Positions 1 through 8,979 of a stretch of 64,000 nt of DNA are shown here, piece after piece (within the stretch, counting starts at the first letter, position 1; each line of letters starts with the position of its first letter). Position numbers and translations under genes: made by a program. The stretch comes from Pseudodonghicola flavimaris (GTDB lineage Bacteria; Pseudomonadota; Alphaproteobacteria; Rhodobacterales; Rhodobacteraceae): positions 475,238 through 539,237 of the forward strand of contig NZ_JASNJD010000001.1 in the NCBI RefSeq assembly GCF_030164425.1, written 5' to 3'. Under the pieces are notes generated by a model, which saw nothing but the letters and a program-made list of their open reading frames with translations, did not search any database and was not told the DNA's origin.

Positions 1-1
1 C

Positions 2-667
2 CTGACCCGTGCGCTGGTCGACCGGCTGCCGCCGCGCACCGACGAACGCGGTCCGGTGAAGCTGCATCAGCCCGAGCCCGGTTATCACGAGCGCATGGCC
101 GAGGCGATCCTGGCACAGAGCGACGGGTCCGGTCCGCTGTGGATCTTCGCCGCCGGATCGCTGATCTGGAACCCGCGGTTCGAGGTCGCCGAACGCCGCG
201 CCGCCCATGTGCGGGGGTGGCAGCGGTCCTTTTGCATCAGCGATCAGCGGTTTCGCGGCAGCCCTTCGGCGCCGGGGCTGATGATGTCGCTGGATCGCGG
301 CGGCGCCTGTACCGGCATGGTGTTGCGGATGGCACCCGACGATCTCTCCGCCGCGCTGGTCGCGCTGCTGGAGACGGAGCCGCCGCTGCCGCCGGTCTGG
401 GTCGAGGCGGAGACGGTGGACGGGCCGGTGCGCGCCATCGTTTTCGCCATCGAGCGGTCCTGGCCGCTCTATGTGCCGGAGCCGGAACCGGAGGCGCTGG
501 CGGATATACTCGCCTCGGCGGTCGGCCATGTCGGCACCATGGCGGAGTATCTGCTCAACACCGTGACCGAACTGGACCGCGCCGGGGTTCATGACGCGCA
601 TCTGTGGCATCTGCAGGCGCTGGTCGCCGCCCGCCTGGCCCAGTTGCCGCCGTCTGACGGAGGGTGA
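2..667 (+). CDS. ChaC-like gamma-glutamylcyclotransferase, 5' end cut by window
   Basis: The protein carries the family signature near its N-terminus (FAAGSLIWNP, the glycine-rich substrate loop) and a fold-typical run ending in an aromatic YLLNTV segment. ChaC-family enzymes cleave glutathione or gamma-glutamyl peptides to 5-oxoproline in the cytoplasm. A GTG at 56 could start a 203-aa protein, but the frame is open back to position 2 and reads LTRALVDRL, which resembles the usual ChaC N-terminus, so the real start probably lies before the window. It stands alone, convergent with the phosphatase at 694-1479. Confidence 0.8.
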   Translation: MTRALVDRLPPRTDERGPVKLHQPEPGYHERMAEAILAQSDGSGPLWIFAAGSLIWNPRFEVAERRAAHVRGWQRSFCISDQRFRGSPSAPGLMMSLDRGGACTGMVLRMAPDDLSAALVALLETEPPLPPVWVEAETVDGPVRAIVFAIERSWPLYVPEPEPEALADILASAVGHVGTMAEYLLNTVTELDRAGVHDAHLWHLQALVAARLAQLPPSDGG

Positions 668-693
668 CCCCGCCGGTGCCGGTGCCGGCGGTC

Positions 694-1479
694 TCAGACC
701 CGGGCGAGACGGTCGAGCGCGGCGCGATGCAGCTCCGGCGTCGCGGCGGCCAGCACCTGACCTGAGGAGGCGAGCGTCAGCGGCGCCCCGGACCAGTCGG
801 TGATCACCCCGCCGGCTCCGGTGACCACGGGCACCAGCGCCATGTAGTCGTAGGGCTGCAGCTCGGCCTCCAGGATCAGGTCGACATGGCCCGAGGCCAG
901 CAGCCCGTAGCTGTAGCAGTCGCCGCCGAAGCGCCGCGCGGCGCAGGCCTGGCTGAGTGCCTCGAAACAGGCGAATTCCTGCGGCGTGAACTGATCGGGC
1001 GAGGTGGCGAACAGGATCGCCTCCTCCAGCCGGGTGCGGCGGGCGCTGTGGCAGGTCTCTCCGTTCAGCCGGGTGGCGGCGCCGGCGCGGCCGATCCAGG
1101 TTTCCTGCAGCAGCGGCATGTCGATCACCCCGAGGATCGGGGCGCCATCCTCCAGCAGCGCCACCAGCGTGCCGAACAGCGGCACCCCGGAGATGAAGCT
1201 CTTGGTGCCGTCGATCGGGTCCAGCACCCAGATATGGCGGGCGTCCTGACCGCTGAGGCCGAATTCCTCACCCAGGATGCCGTGACCGGGGCAGGCGGTT
1301 TCCAGCACCGCCTTCATGCCCTTTTCGATGGCGCGGTCGGCCTCGGTGACGGGGCTGTGATCCGCCTTGCGCTCCACCGTCAGGGGGGCGCGGAAATGGG
1401 CGCGGGCCAGCGGCCGCGCGGCTTCGACCAGTCTCAGGGCGATCGCTTCGAAGGCTTCGGGGGTGGCGGGCGCGTTCAT
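694..1479 (-). CDS. hisN: HisN/inositol-monophosphatase family phosphatase
   Basis: A 261-aa Mg-dependent phosphatase of the IMPase superfamily. The metal-binding motifs are visible: GEEFG near residue 70 and WVLDPIDGT near residue 85, with a later aspartate in the LQPYDYMALVP segment. Closest in style to histidinol-phosphatase HisN, although family members also act on inositol phosphates and other sugar phosphates. Its ATG overlaps the stop of the DeoR regulator (ATGA), placing it last in the Ugp-type operon that begins at 6517. That context makes a role in dephosphorylating an imported phosphorylated polyol as plausible as histidine synthesis; the sequence alone does not decide. Confidence 0.8.
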   Translation of the reverse strand: MNAPATPEAFEAIALRLVEAARPLARAHFRAPLTVERKADHSPVTEADRAIEKGMKAVLETACPGHGILGEEFGLSGQDARHIWVLDPIDGTKSFISGVPLFGTLVALLEDGAPILGVIDMPLLQETWIGRAGAATRLNGETCHSARRTRLEEAILFATSPDQFTPQEFACFEALSQACAARRFGGDCYSYGLLASGHVDLILEAELQPYDYMALVPVVTGAGGVITDWSGAPLTLASSGQVLAAATPELHRAALDRLARV

Positions 1480-2261
1480 GTCCGGTCTCCGGCCAGGGGC
1501 TCGGCGGGATCGCCGGTCAGCAGCAGATGTCCATGGTCGATCTGCTCGGCGATTTCCGGCGGTGCGCCGTCGGTGACCAGAACGTCGACATCGGACCAGT
1601 CGCAGACATGGATCAGGCCGGATTTGCTGAATTTGCCGTGATCCATCATCAGGATGGTCTCATCGGCGCGCGCGATCATGGCGCGTTTGAACTCGACTTC
1701 GAACAGGTCGAAATCCTGACAGCCCCGGGCCGATCCGGCGACCACCGACATCACGAAATAGCTGGGCGAGAAGCCGGAGAGATAGCTGATCGTGCCGGCG
1801 CCGGTCAGGGTGCGGTCGGCCTTGCGCAGCTCGCCGCCGGGCAGGATCACCCGGTGCTGGCCGCCGCCGGCATTCAGGATCTGCGCGATTTCCAGCGAGA
1901 TGGTCAGGATCGTCATCGGTTCGCGCCGGGTCAGCTCGCGGGCGAGGAAACAGGCGGTGGTGGAATTGTCCAGCAGCAGCGTCGCTCCCTCGCGGATATG
2001 GCTGGCGGTCCGCGCCGCGATGGCGGCCTTGGCGGCGGCGTTCTCCGACAGCCGGCGTTCGAAGGGGGGTTCGGAGCGTGGCATCGACAGCCGGACGCCG
2101 CCATGGAATTTCTCCACCAGCCCGTCGCCTGACAGGCTCTTCAGATCGCGCCGGATGGTCTCGTCCGAGACGTCGAACTCCTCCGCCAGAAAGGTGATTG
2201 CCGCCTTGCCCCGCGCCTTGAGCAGCGCGAGGATCTGATCCTGTCTGTGACTGCGTGCCAT
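1476..2261 (-). CDS. DeoR-family transcriptional regulator
   Basis: A 261-aa DeoR/GlpR-type repressor. The N-terminal winged helix (residues about 1-60, with DVSDETIRRDLKSL as recognition region and the EKFHGG wing) is followed by the DeoR C-terminal sensor domain, which binds phosphorylated sugars or polyols in characterised members. It lies 11 bp after the transporter ATPase gene in the same direction and overlaps the phosphatase gene, so it is co-transcribed with and probably controls the Ugp-type operon. GAAA-rich direct repeats upstream of the binding-protein gene are candidate sites. Confidence 0.9.
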   Translation of the reverse strand: MARSHRQDQILALLKARGKAAITFLAEEFDVSDETIRRDLKSLSGDGLVEKFHGGVRLSMPRSEPPFERRLSENAAAKAAIAARTASHIREGATLLLDNSTTACFLARELTRREPMTILTISLEIAQILNAGGGQHRVILPGGELRKADRTLTGAGTISYLSGFSPSYFVMSVVAGSARGCQDFDLFEVEFKRAMIARADETILMMDHGKFSKSGLIHVCDWSDVDVLVTDGAPPEIAEQIDHGHLLLTGDPAEPLAGDRT

Positions 2262-2272
2262 GTCCCCTCCCG

Positions 2273-3334
2273 TCAGGCTCGCGCCACGATAGCGCGCCCG
2301 GAGGCGGAATCGAAGACTCGGAGGCGGTCCAGATCGAAGTCGAGCCCGACCTCGTCACCGGCCTCCGGCGCGCCCAGAACCGGGCTTTTCACCACCATGC
2401 GGTCGTCACCCAGCACGACCTCCACCAGCGCCTCGGCGCCGATCAGCTCGGTCCGGGCCACCCGGCCGCGGGCCATGCCGGCGGAGGACAGCGTCACCTC
2501 CTCCGGGCGCAGGCCGATCAGCACGTCGCGGGGCAGGCTGCCGGGCAGGGCGAGGGTGCCGGTAAAGCTGGCGTGACCCACCGCGCCCTTCTCCGTCCGG
2601 CAGGGGATCAGCGCCATTTCCGGCGTGCCAATGAAGGTGGCGACGAAGGTGTTCGACGGTTTCATGTAGATGTCCATCGGCGCGCCGACCTGTTGCAGAT
2701 GGCCCTTGGACATCATCGCCACGCGGGTGCCGAGCGTCATCGCCTCGATCTGGTCATGGGTGACATAGATCACCGTCAGCCCCAGTTCGCTGTGCAGCCG
2801 CTTCAGCTCCGCCCGCATCCGGTTGCGCAGCTTGGCGTCGAGGTTCGACAGCGGTTCGTCGAACAGGAACACCTTGGGCTGGCGCACCAGGGCGCGGCCG
2901 ATGGCAACGCGCTGGCGTTCGCCGCCCGACAGCTCCTTCGGCCGCCGGTCGAGCAGGTCGGTGATATGCAGGATCTCCGCCGCCTCGCGGATGCGGGCGT
3001 CAATCTCGGCCTTCGACAGTTTCGTCGTCTTCATCAGGCCGAAAGCCATGTTCTTGTAGGCGGTCATATGCGGGTAGAGCGCATATGACTGGAACACCAT
3101 CGCGATATCGCGCTTCTGCGGCTGGGCGTCGGTGACGTCCTGGCCATCGATCAGCAGCTGGCCCGAGGTGATCTCCTCCAGCCCCGCGATCATCCGCAGC
3201 GTCGTGGACTTGCCGCAGCCCGAGGGGCCCACCATCACCATGAACTCGCGGTCCTCGATGGTTAGGTCGATGTCATGCACGGTCTTGCGGTCGCCGTAGG
3301 ATTTGCTGACTTTTCTGAGTTGGACGGTCGCCAT
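2273..3334 (-). CDS. Ugp/Msm-type ABC transporter ATP-binding protein
   Basis: A 353-aa ATPase of the UgpC/MalK class. Walker A GPSGCGKST (about residue 37), the Q-loop in MVFQSYALYPHM, signature LSGGERQRV, Walker B VFLFDEP and the switch histidine in YVTHDQIEAM are all intact. The C-terminal third is the TOBE-type regulatory extension. It energises the two permeases immediately upstream in the operon. UgpC-type proteins serve glycerol-3-phosphate and glycerophosphodiester import, but MalK-like ATPases are shared among many sugar transporters, so the substrate is inferred from context. Confidence 0.92.
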   Translation of the reverse strand: MATVQLRKVSKSYGDRKTVHDIDLTIEDREFMVMVGPSGCGKSTTLRMIAGLEEITSGQLLIDGQDVTDAQPQKRDIAMVFQSYALYPHMTAYKNMAFGLMKTTKLSKAEIDARIREAAEILHITDLLDRRPKELSGGERQRVAIGRALVRQPKVFLFDEPLSNLDAKLRNRMRAELKRLHSELGLTVIYVTHDQIEAMTLGTRVAMMSKGHLQQVGAPMDIYMKPSNTFVATFIGTPEMALIPCRTEKGAVGHASFTGTLALPGSLPRDVLIGLRPEEVTLSSAGMARGRVARTELIGAEALVEVVLGDDRMVVKSPVLGAPEAGDEVGLDFDLDRLRVFDSASGRAIVARA

Positions 3335-3356
3335 TCTGGGTCTCCGGTCTGTGGCG

Positions 3357-4238
3357 TCACTTGACGCCGGTGTGCATGAAACTGTCGATGAAACGGCGCT
3401 GGAAGATCACGAAGAGCAGCAGCAGCGGCGAGACGACGATGGTGGTGCCTGCCATCAGCCGCGGCCAGTCGGCGCCGCTGTCGGCCTTGGCCAATAGCCC
3501 GAGCCCGATCGGCAGGGTGCGGATGCTTTCCGAGTTGGTCACCAGCAGCGGCCACATGTAATCGTTCCAGTGGGTCACCACCGAGATGATGCCGAAGGCG
3601 ATCAGCGTCGGCTTCACCAGCGGCAGATAGACGTGCCACAGGATCGACATATGGCCGCAGCCGTCGAGCCGCGCGGCGTCGGACAGCTCGGACGGCACCT
3701 GGCGGAAGCTCTGCCGCAGCATGAAGGTGCCGTAGCCGGAGGCGACGAAGGGCACGATCATCGCCGGGATGGTGTTGATCAGCCCCATCTCGCGCAGGGT
3801 GACGAAGTTGGTGAGGAAGATCGCGTAGATCGGGAACATCACCTGCAGCAGGAACAGGGTGAAGAGCAGGTTCTTGCCCGGAAACGTCAGCCGCGCAAAG
3901 GCATAGGCGGCCAGGGTGATGGTGATCAACTGACCGGCGAGGATGGTGGTGGTGACGATGACCGAGTTGATCAGATAGGTCCCGAAGGGCGCCACCGACA
4001 GGGTGCTGGGATAGTTGGAGAAATTGAGCTTGTCCGGCCAGAATCCGGCGGCCTGGTCGAACACCTCGGCATTGGTCTTGAGCGAGGTGATCAGGATCCA
4101 GATCAGCGGGCTGAGCCAGAGCAGCGCCAGCGGCAGCATGATCAGATGCAGGCCGTTTTCGCGCAGCTGTTTTCTCCAGCGCGGGCGGCGGGCGGTGGCG
4201 GTGTCCGGCATCGCGGCGGTTTGGATCACGTCGGTCAT
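3357..4238 (-). CDS. ABC transporter inner-membrane permease (UgpE/MalG type)
   Basis: A 293-aa permease with about six hydrophobic segments. The cytoplasmic EAA loop is visible (SELSDAARLDGCGHMSI), the site that docks onto the ATPase. A long hydrophilic N-terminus (about 25 residues, ending WRKQLREN) precedes the first membrane span. It overlaps by one base the preceding permease gene, so the two are translationally coupled and form the heterodimeric channel. Family assignment is firm; the substrate is only suggested by the neighbouring GpdQ-like enzyme and phosphatase. Confidence 0.92.
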   Translation of the reverse strand: MTDVIQTAAMPDTATARRPRWRKQLRENGLHLIMLPLALLWLSPLIWILITSLKTNAEVFDQAAGFWPDKLNFSNYPSTLSVAPFGTYLINSVIVTTTILAGQLITITLAAYAFARLTFPGKNLLFTLFLLQVMFPIYAIFLTNFVTLREMGLINTIPAMIVPFVASGYGTFMLRQSFRQVPSELSDAARLDGCGHMSILWHVYLPLVKPTLIAFGIISVVTHWNDYMWPLLVTNSESIRTLPIGLGLLAKADSGADWPRLMAGTTIVVSPLLLLFVIFQRRFIDSFMHTGVK

Positions 4239-5140
4239 CAGCGTTCTCCCAGGTAATGGACCTTGCGGCCCAGCGTCAGCGCCACCAGGCCGATCAGGCC
4301 GAGGACGAAGACCAGCAGCGCATTGGCCAGCGCCGAGGCATAGCCGATGTCCTGATACTGAAAGCCGTTCTGATAGATGTAGAAGGTCAGCACATTGGTG
4401 CTGTCGGCGGGGCCGCCCTGGGTCATCACGTAGACGTAGTCGAAGATCTGGTAGCTGTGCAGCGTGCCGATGATGATGACGAAATAGAGCGTGGGGGAGA
4501 CCAGCGGAATGGTGATGTGCAGCAGCCGGTGCCAGCCGCTGACGCCATCGAGCCGGGCGGCCTCATAGAGATCGGAGGGCACCAGCTTCAGCGCCGCCAG
4601 CAGGATCAGCATGAAGTAGCCGGAGTATTTCCAGATGCTCATGATGACGATGGCGGGCAGCGCCCATTGGCTGTCATAGAGCCAGTCGAGCCGCGGCAGC
4701 CCCAGGGTGGTCAGCGCCTCGTTGATCGGGCCGTAGCCGGGGGCATAGAGGAACACCCAGACCATGCCGGCAGCGACCGAGGGGATCATCACCGGATAGA
4801 AGAAGGCCGAGCGATAGATCGCCATGCCGCGCAGCTTGCTGTCCAGCGCTACCGCCAGCAGCAGCGCCACGGCGATCGACAGCGGGATCGTCGTCAGCGT
4901 ATAAAAGGCGGTGTTGCCCAGCACTTTCCAGAACAGCCGGTCATCCAGCAGCCGTAGATAGTTCTCCGCCCCCAGCCAGTAGATGTCGGGATCGCCCAGC
5001 AGCACGTCATGCAGGCTGAACCAGACCGATCGCAGGATCGGCCAATAGGTGAAGATGGCAAGAAAGACGAGCGACGGCAGCAGCAGCGCATAGGCCAGCA
5101 GCATCTCTTTGCGGCGCGCGCGGGCGAAACTTGGCGACAT
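4238..5140 (-). CDS. ABC transporter inner-membrane permease (UgpA/MalF type)
   Basis: A 300-aa permease with about six transmembrane segments and a short basic N-terminus (MSPSFARARRKE) before the first span. The EAA loop reads YEAARLDGVSGWHRLLHIT. It pairs with the downstream permease (stop and start share one base). It lies 72 bp after the binding-protein gene; that gap holds a long hairpin (5164-5195), an arrangement common in binding-protein operons, where it lets the binding protein be made in excess over the membrane parts. Confidence 0.92.
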   Translation of the reverse strand: MSPSFARARRKEMLLAYALLLPSLVFLAIFTYWPILRSVWFSLHDVLLGDPDIYWLGAENYLRLLDDRLFWKVLGNTAFYTLTTIPLSIAVALLLAVALDSKLRGMAIYRSAFFYPVMIPSVAAGMVWVFLYAPGYGPINEALTTLGLPRLDWLYDSQWALPAIVIMSIWKYSGYFMLILLAALKLVPSDLYEAARLDGVSGWHRLLHITIPLVSPTLYFVIIIGTLHSYQIFDYVYVMTQGGPADSTNVLTFYIYQNGFQYQDIGYASALANALLVFVLGLIGLVALTLGRKVHYLGER

Positions 5141-5163
5141 GAGGAATTCCCGTGAAAGCGTCA

Positions 5164-5195
5164 GGGGACGCGAGCCGGCGCCGGCCCGCGTCCCC
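5164..5195 (-). other. Intercistronic hairpin between binding-protein and permease genes
   Basis: Two 16-base arms (5164-5179 and 5180-5195) are complementary apart from one A/C mismatch, almost without a loop. There is no adjacent T-tract, so it is not a clean intrinsic terminator. In malE-malF type operons such structures protect upstream mRNA or attenuate downstream expression; that role here is inferred. Confidence 0.6.
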
Positions 5196-5212
5196 CCCGT
5201 AAGCAGTGGTGA

Positions 5213-6517
5213 TCAGCTCTTCTGACGGCGCAGAACGCGGGCGATCTCGCGGTTGACCTCGGCGGTGGCGTCGGTCAGCGCCGCCTCGGGCGCGATCTCG
5301 CCGGCCAGGGTGCGGTCGATGGCGCTTTTCAGCGAGTCACGGGCGCGGGAATAGGCCGGCACCTGCAGGAAGGCGCCGGAGAATTCGGCCTGCTTCATCG
5401 CCACTTCGGCCTGCGGCACCTCCTTGAGGTAGTCGACCATCTCGGGCTGCTGCCAGGAGGACTTGCGCACCGCCAGATAGCCGGTGGCGCGGCTCCAGGC
5501 GGCCTGGTTCTCGGTGTTGGTCATCCAGCGGGCAAAGGTCCAGGCGGCCTCTTTCTTGGCGTCCGACTGGTTCTTGGCGATCATGATGGGGCCACCGCCC
5601 TGCGAGGCGCCGAACTGCTTCTTCTTCGGCATGAAGGCGACGCCGACCTCGAAGGGAGAGGACTTGCGCAGGTTGGTCAGCGACCCGGTCGAGTGGTAGA
5701 GCATCGCGGTGGAGCCGGCCATGAAGTCGTTGGCGGAACCCTGCCAGGTCGAGGCCGGCGCCATGCAGCCCGCGTCCACCATGGTTTTCCAGAAGCTCAG
5801 CGCCTCGATCGCTTCGGGGCGATCCCACAGCACCTTGTCCTTTTCCCACGGCACCAGGCCGTTCTGGCGGCAATAGCCTTCGAACATCCAGTCGTGCCAG
5901 CCGCCGCCGATGATCAGGCCCCAGCGCTTCAGCTCGTCGCCGTCGCGGATGGTCAGCGCCTTGGCGGTTTCCAGCAGTTCGTCCCAGGTTTCCGGCGCCT
6001 TGTCGATACCGGCCTGGGCATAGGCGTCCTTGTTGTAATAGAGCACCGGGGTCGAGGGCTGATAGGACAGACCGTAGAGCCGGCCGTCGGAGACCGCGGT
6101 ATCGAGGAAGCCACCGATGAAATCGTCGTAAATGTCGTCGGACTTGGCCTGTTCGGTCACATCTTCCAGCGCGTCGAGCCCGAGGAAGGTCTGCAGCGAG
6201 GAGTTGATCGGCAGCCACAGCGCCGGCGGCTCGCCCACGCCGAGCGCGGTGATCACCTTCTGCTCGGTGTTGTCGTAGGAGCCGGCATAGATCGCCTCGA
6301 CCTCGATGCCGTCGTGGGTGGCGTTGAAGTCGGCGATCATGCCCGAGATGATGGTGTTGATGTCGCCGGAGACACCGACCGGATACATGAACTGCAGCTT
6401 CACCGTCTCATTCGCGCGGGCGGGGGTCAGCACACCCGGCATCATGCTGACGAAGGGCGCGGCGAGCCCCGAGGCCAGCAGACGGCGGCGTGTGATGTTG
6501 GATTTTGTGGATTTCAT
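5213..6517 (-). CDS. Extracellular solute-binding protein, Ugp type, Tat-exported
   Basis: A 434-aa periplasmic binding protein of the UgpB/MalE class. The ATG at 6517 is preferred over an upstream start at 6607 because a GGGAGA ribosome site lies about 10 bases ahead of it and because it places a twin-arginine signal at the N-terminus (NITRRRLLASGLAAPF, cleavage near PARANET). The mature part has the typical alpha/beta binding-protein features (ALGVGEPPALWLPIN, WTFARWMT). It is the first gene of a leftward six-gene operon. Ligand unknown; a glycerol-3-phosphate derivative or phosphodiester is the best guess from context. Confidence 0.9.
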   Translation of the reverse strand: MKSTKSNITRRRLLASGLAAPFVSMMPGVLTPARANETVKLQFMYPVGVSGDINTIISGMIADFNATHDGIEVEAIYAGSYDNTEQKVITALGVGEPPALWLPINSSLQTFLGLDALEDVTEQAKSDDIYDDFIGGFLDTAVSDGRLYGLSYQPSTPVLYYNKDAYAQAGIDKAPETWDELLETAKALTIRDGDELKRWGLIIGGGWHDWMFEGYCRQNGLVPWEKDKVLWDRPEAIEALSFWKTMVDAGCMAPASTWQGSANDFMAGSTAMLYHSTGSLTNLRKSSPFEVGVAFMPKKKQFGASQGGGPIMIAKNQSDAKKEAAWTFARWMTNTENQAAWSRATGYLAVRKSSWQQPEMVDYLKEVPQAEVAMKQAEFSGAFLQVPAYSRARDSLKSAIDRTLAGEIAPEAALTDATAEVNREIARVLRRQKS

Positions 6518-6844
6518 GTGGCTGTATCTCCCGTGTGTGGGTTTTGAGGTGCGTGTCATGTGTCCTGTGCCGCGCCTGGATTGCGGCGTGAGACCATGAA
6601 TCACCAATTAAAGATGAAAAGTCACAGTGATATGAAGCTTTACCCGAGGGACTGCGGAGGACCGGCTCCTTGATGGTCGTGTGGGTATGCTTTGGGCGTA
6701 TTGTGGATATTGAAAGTAAAATCACACATTTGGCAGGGCGGAATATGGTCTTTGCCCGAGAATTTTGCATAAACTCGTGACAATGCCGCGTTACTCTGCG
6801 GGGAAACGGGGGATGCCCCCGCAAGATATCCAGGAGAGCCACAT
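6518..6844. promoter_or_regulatory. Divergent promoter region with direct repeats
   Basis: This 327-bp gap separates the leftward Ugp-type operon from the rightward phosphodiesterase and is clearly more AT-rich than its surroundings. It contains two similar blocks in the same orientation, 6615-6630 (TGAAAAGTCACAGTGA) and 6711-6728 (TGAAAGTAAAATCACACA). GAAA-rich direct repeats are typical of DeoR-family operators, so these are candidates for the DeoR protein encoded at 1476-2261. No gene is supported here. Confidence 0.45.
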
Positions 6845-7624
6845 ATGCTGATCGCTCAAATCAGTGATTCCCACGTTCTTGCCGGTGGCAAGCGGCTGGC
6901 CGGCCGGTTCGATACCGGCGCGGCCTTCGACCGGCTGATCGACAGTCTGGCCCGGCAGCCGGTGCAGCCCGACCTGATCCTGTTCTCAGGCGATCTGGGG
7001 GAGGACGCCACGGAAGAGGAATACCGTCATGTCGCCGCGGGGCTCGGGCGGCTCGGACGCCCGGTGCTGGCGGTACCCGGCAATCACGACGCCCGGGCGC
7101 CGATGCTGGCCTGCCTGCCGGAGTTTCTGGGCCGCACCCCCGCCGGGCATCTCTGCCTCTGCGATACCCGGTTCGACATCGCTGTCGTCGGGCTCGATAC
7201 CCTGGTGGAGGGTGCCCCGCATGGCGAGCTTTGCGCCGAGCGTCTGGCCTGGCTGTCGGAGACACTGCAGCACTGCGCCGATCGCGAGGTGCTGATCTTC
7301 ATGCATCACCCGCCAATCACCACCGGGATGCAGGACATGGATTCCATGGGCCTGCTGCGCGGGCGAGAGGAGCTGGCGCGGCTGGTGGCGGCGCATGGGC
7401 GGGTCAAGGCGATCCTCTGCGGTCATATGCATCGCGCCATCCTCGGCACCTGCGGCGGGGTACCGGTGCGGGTCGCGCCCTCCGCCTCGCATCAGATCGC
7501 CTTCGATCTGCGCGAGGGCACCTCTTTCGCCTTCTCCGATGAGCCGCCGCAATACATGATGCATCTGCTGCAGCCGGGGACGCCTATCGTCAGCCATATC
7601 GTTCCGGTCGGGACCGGGGCGTGA
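6845..7624 (+). CDS. GpdQ-like metallophosphodiesterase
   Basis: A 259-aa binuclear metallophosphoesterase. All five metal-ligand blocks are present: ISDSH (residue 6), SGDLGED, PGNHD, FMHHPP and CGHMHR. Overall layout and length match the GpdQ/cyclic-nucleotide phosphodiesterase family, which cleaves glycerophosphodiesters. A strong GGAGAG ribosome site precedes the ATG. It diverges from the Ugp-type operon, so the likely pathway is import of a glycerophosphodiester followed by cytoplasmic cleavage here, with the released phosphate ester perhaps handled by the phosphatase at 694-1479. A cNMP phosphodiesterase role cannot be excluded. A paralogue lies at 22907-23722. Confidence 0.88.
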   Translation: MLIAQISDSHVLAGGKRLAGRFDTGAAFDRLIDSLARQPVQPDLILFSGDLGEDATEEEYRHVAAGLGRLGRPVLAVPGNHDARAPMLACLPEFLGRTPAGHLCLCDTRFDIAVVGLDTLVEGAPHGELCAERLAWLSETLQHCADREVLIFMHHPPITTGMQDMDSMGLLRGREELARLVAAHGRVKAILCGHMHRAILGTCGGVPVRVAPSASHQIAFDLREGTSFAFSDEPPQYMMHLLQPGTPIVSHIVPVGTGA

Positions 7625-7743
7625 CCGGCCGCGCCGGCAAGAGCGACCGGACCGGCAATCTGTGCTAGGGTGATCCACGGGCCGGGGCGCGCCATGGCGG
7701 GCCGCCGGCGCCGGTCAATTTTCTCTTGAGACGGATTTCCGAT

Positions 7744-8337
7744 ATGACGGCGATTGATTTCTGGTATTCCATCGGCAGCACCTACAGCTATCTCACCGTG
7801 ATGCGATTGCCCGGCGTGGCGGCAGAGACCGGCGCCCACTTCCGATGGCGACCGTTCAACGTGCGTCACGTGATGATCGCCCAGAACAACATCCCCTTCA
7901 AGGATAAGCCGGTGAAGACCGCCTACATGTGGCGCGATATCGCCCGTCGGGCCGAAGGCTACGGGCTGGCCCCCGAGATTCCGGCGCCCTATCCGCTGGC
8001 CGGGCTGGAGCTGGCCAATCAGGTAGCGGTTCTGGGGGGCCGGGAGGGCTGGGGCGAGGCCTATACCCGTGAGACCTACCGGCGCTGGTTCGAAGCGGCC
8101 GAGCCGGCCGGCGAGGACCCCAATCTGAGCGAGAGCCTTGTCGCGATCGGCCAGGATCCGGCGCGGGTGATCGCGGTGGCCCGGTCGGAGGAGATCGTCG
8201 CGACGCTGGCCGATGCCACGGCGGAGGCGATGGCTCTGGGCGTCTTCGGATCGCCGAGCTTTGCGGTCGGGGGAGAGATCTTCTGGGGCGATGACCGGCT
8301 GGAGGATGCCATCGCCTGGGCTGGCCGCGGCGTCTGA
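7744..8337 (+). CDS. 2-hydroxychromene-2-carboxylate isomerase / DsbA-fold oxidoreductase
   Basis: A 197-aa member of the DsbA-like, kappa-class GST-related family. The N-terminal FWYSIGSTYSYL motif carries the glutathione-binding serine in place of the DsbA CXXC, and the C-terminal GVFGSPSFAVGGEIFWGDDR block (cis-proline loop, residues about 165-185) is diagnostic. HCCA isomerases act in naphthalene-type aromatic catabolism using glutathione, but many homologues have unknown substrates. The ATG at 7744 is preferred over a TTG at 7726. It stands alone between the phosphodiesterase and the TetR gene. Confidence 0.85.
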   Translation: MTAIDFWYSIGSTYSYLTVMRLPGVAAETGAHFRWRPFNVRHVMIAQNNIPFKDKPVKTAYMWRDIARRAEGYGLAPEIPAPYPLAGLELANQVAVLGGREGWGEAYTRETYRRWFEAAEPAGEDPNLSESLVAIGQDPARVIAVARSEEIVATLADATAEAMALGVFGSPSFAVGGEIFWGDDRLEDAIAWAGRGV

Positions 8338-8385
8338 GCCGGTTCGCCTGCTGCCCCGCCGTCGATCTGCACCGGGGCGTCGGCC

Positions 8386-8955
8386 TCAGCCGGTGGCGTC
8401 GGTGGCGCCGTTTGCACTCAGGATACGGGCCGCCAGCTCCGGGTCCGAGGTGGCGCGGGCCAGCGTCAGGGCGCCGACCAGCCGGCTCAGCAACCGGATC
8501 GCCTTCGCCTCGCGGTCGGGATCGTCGGGGTTCTGGCCGGCGGCGACGATCTGGCGGATGGCGGTGCGCAGCCCGGTGTCGAAGACCTGGCGCAGCGGCG
8601 GGTCGTGGCGCGGAGCTTCGGCCGCCAGCGTCGCGAAGGTGCAGCCCAGCCCGCGGTGCTGCACATGCGGCGCCGACAGATACCATTGCGCGATGGCCTC
8701 CAGCGGATCGCCGCCGGCGCTGTCCAGAACGGCTTTCCAGGCCTCGGCATTGCGGCTCAGCGCATGGGCGGTCGCCTCGGCGATCAGCGCCTCCTTGCTC
8801 TCGAACTGCTTGTAGAAGGCGCCGTTGGTCAGCCCGGCCGCCTGCATCAGCGCGGCAATGCCGACCCCGTCATAGCCGTCTTCGCGGAACATCCTGCTTG
8901 CTGTGGTGATGACGCGGTCCCGGTTCCGGGCCGCGTCCTGCCGGCTCATCCGCAT
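8386..8955 (-). CDS. TetR/AcrR-family regulator
   Basis: A TetR regulator of about 189 aa. The N-terminal HTH is clear (RVITTASRMFREDGYDGVGI, then GLTNGAFYKQFESKEAL as the recognition helix region). A start at 8955 has GGGAGG seven bases upstream; ATGs at 8961 and 8949 are alternatives. The frame stays open further upstream through the operator repeats. It diverges from the thiolase gene at 9057 and is the likely repressor of that gene and of itself through the repeats at 8980-9027. Confidence 0.88.
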   Translation of the reverse strand: MRMSRQDAARNRDRVITTASRMFREDGYDGVGIAALMQAAGLTNGAFYKQFESKEALIAEATAHALSRNAEAWKAVLDSAGGDPLEAIAQWYLSAPHVQHRGLGCTFATLAAEAPRHDPPLRQVFDTGLRTAIRQIVAAGQNPDDPDREAKAIRLLSRLVGALTLARATSDPELAARILSANGATDATG

Positions 8956-8979
8956 GCTCATCCCTCCCGGTTCTCGCGT

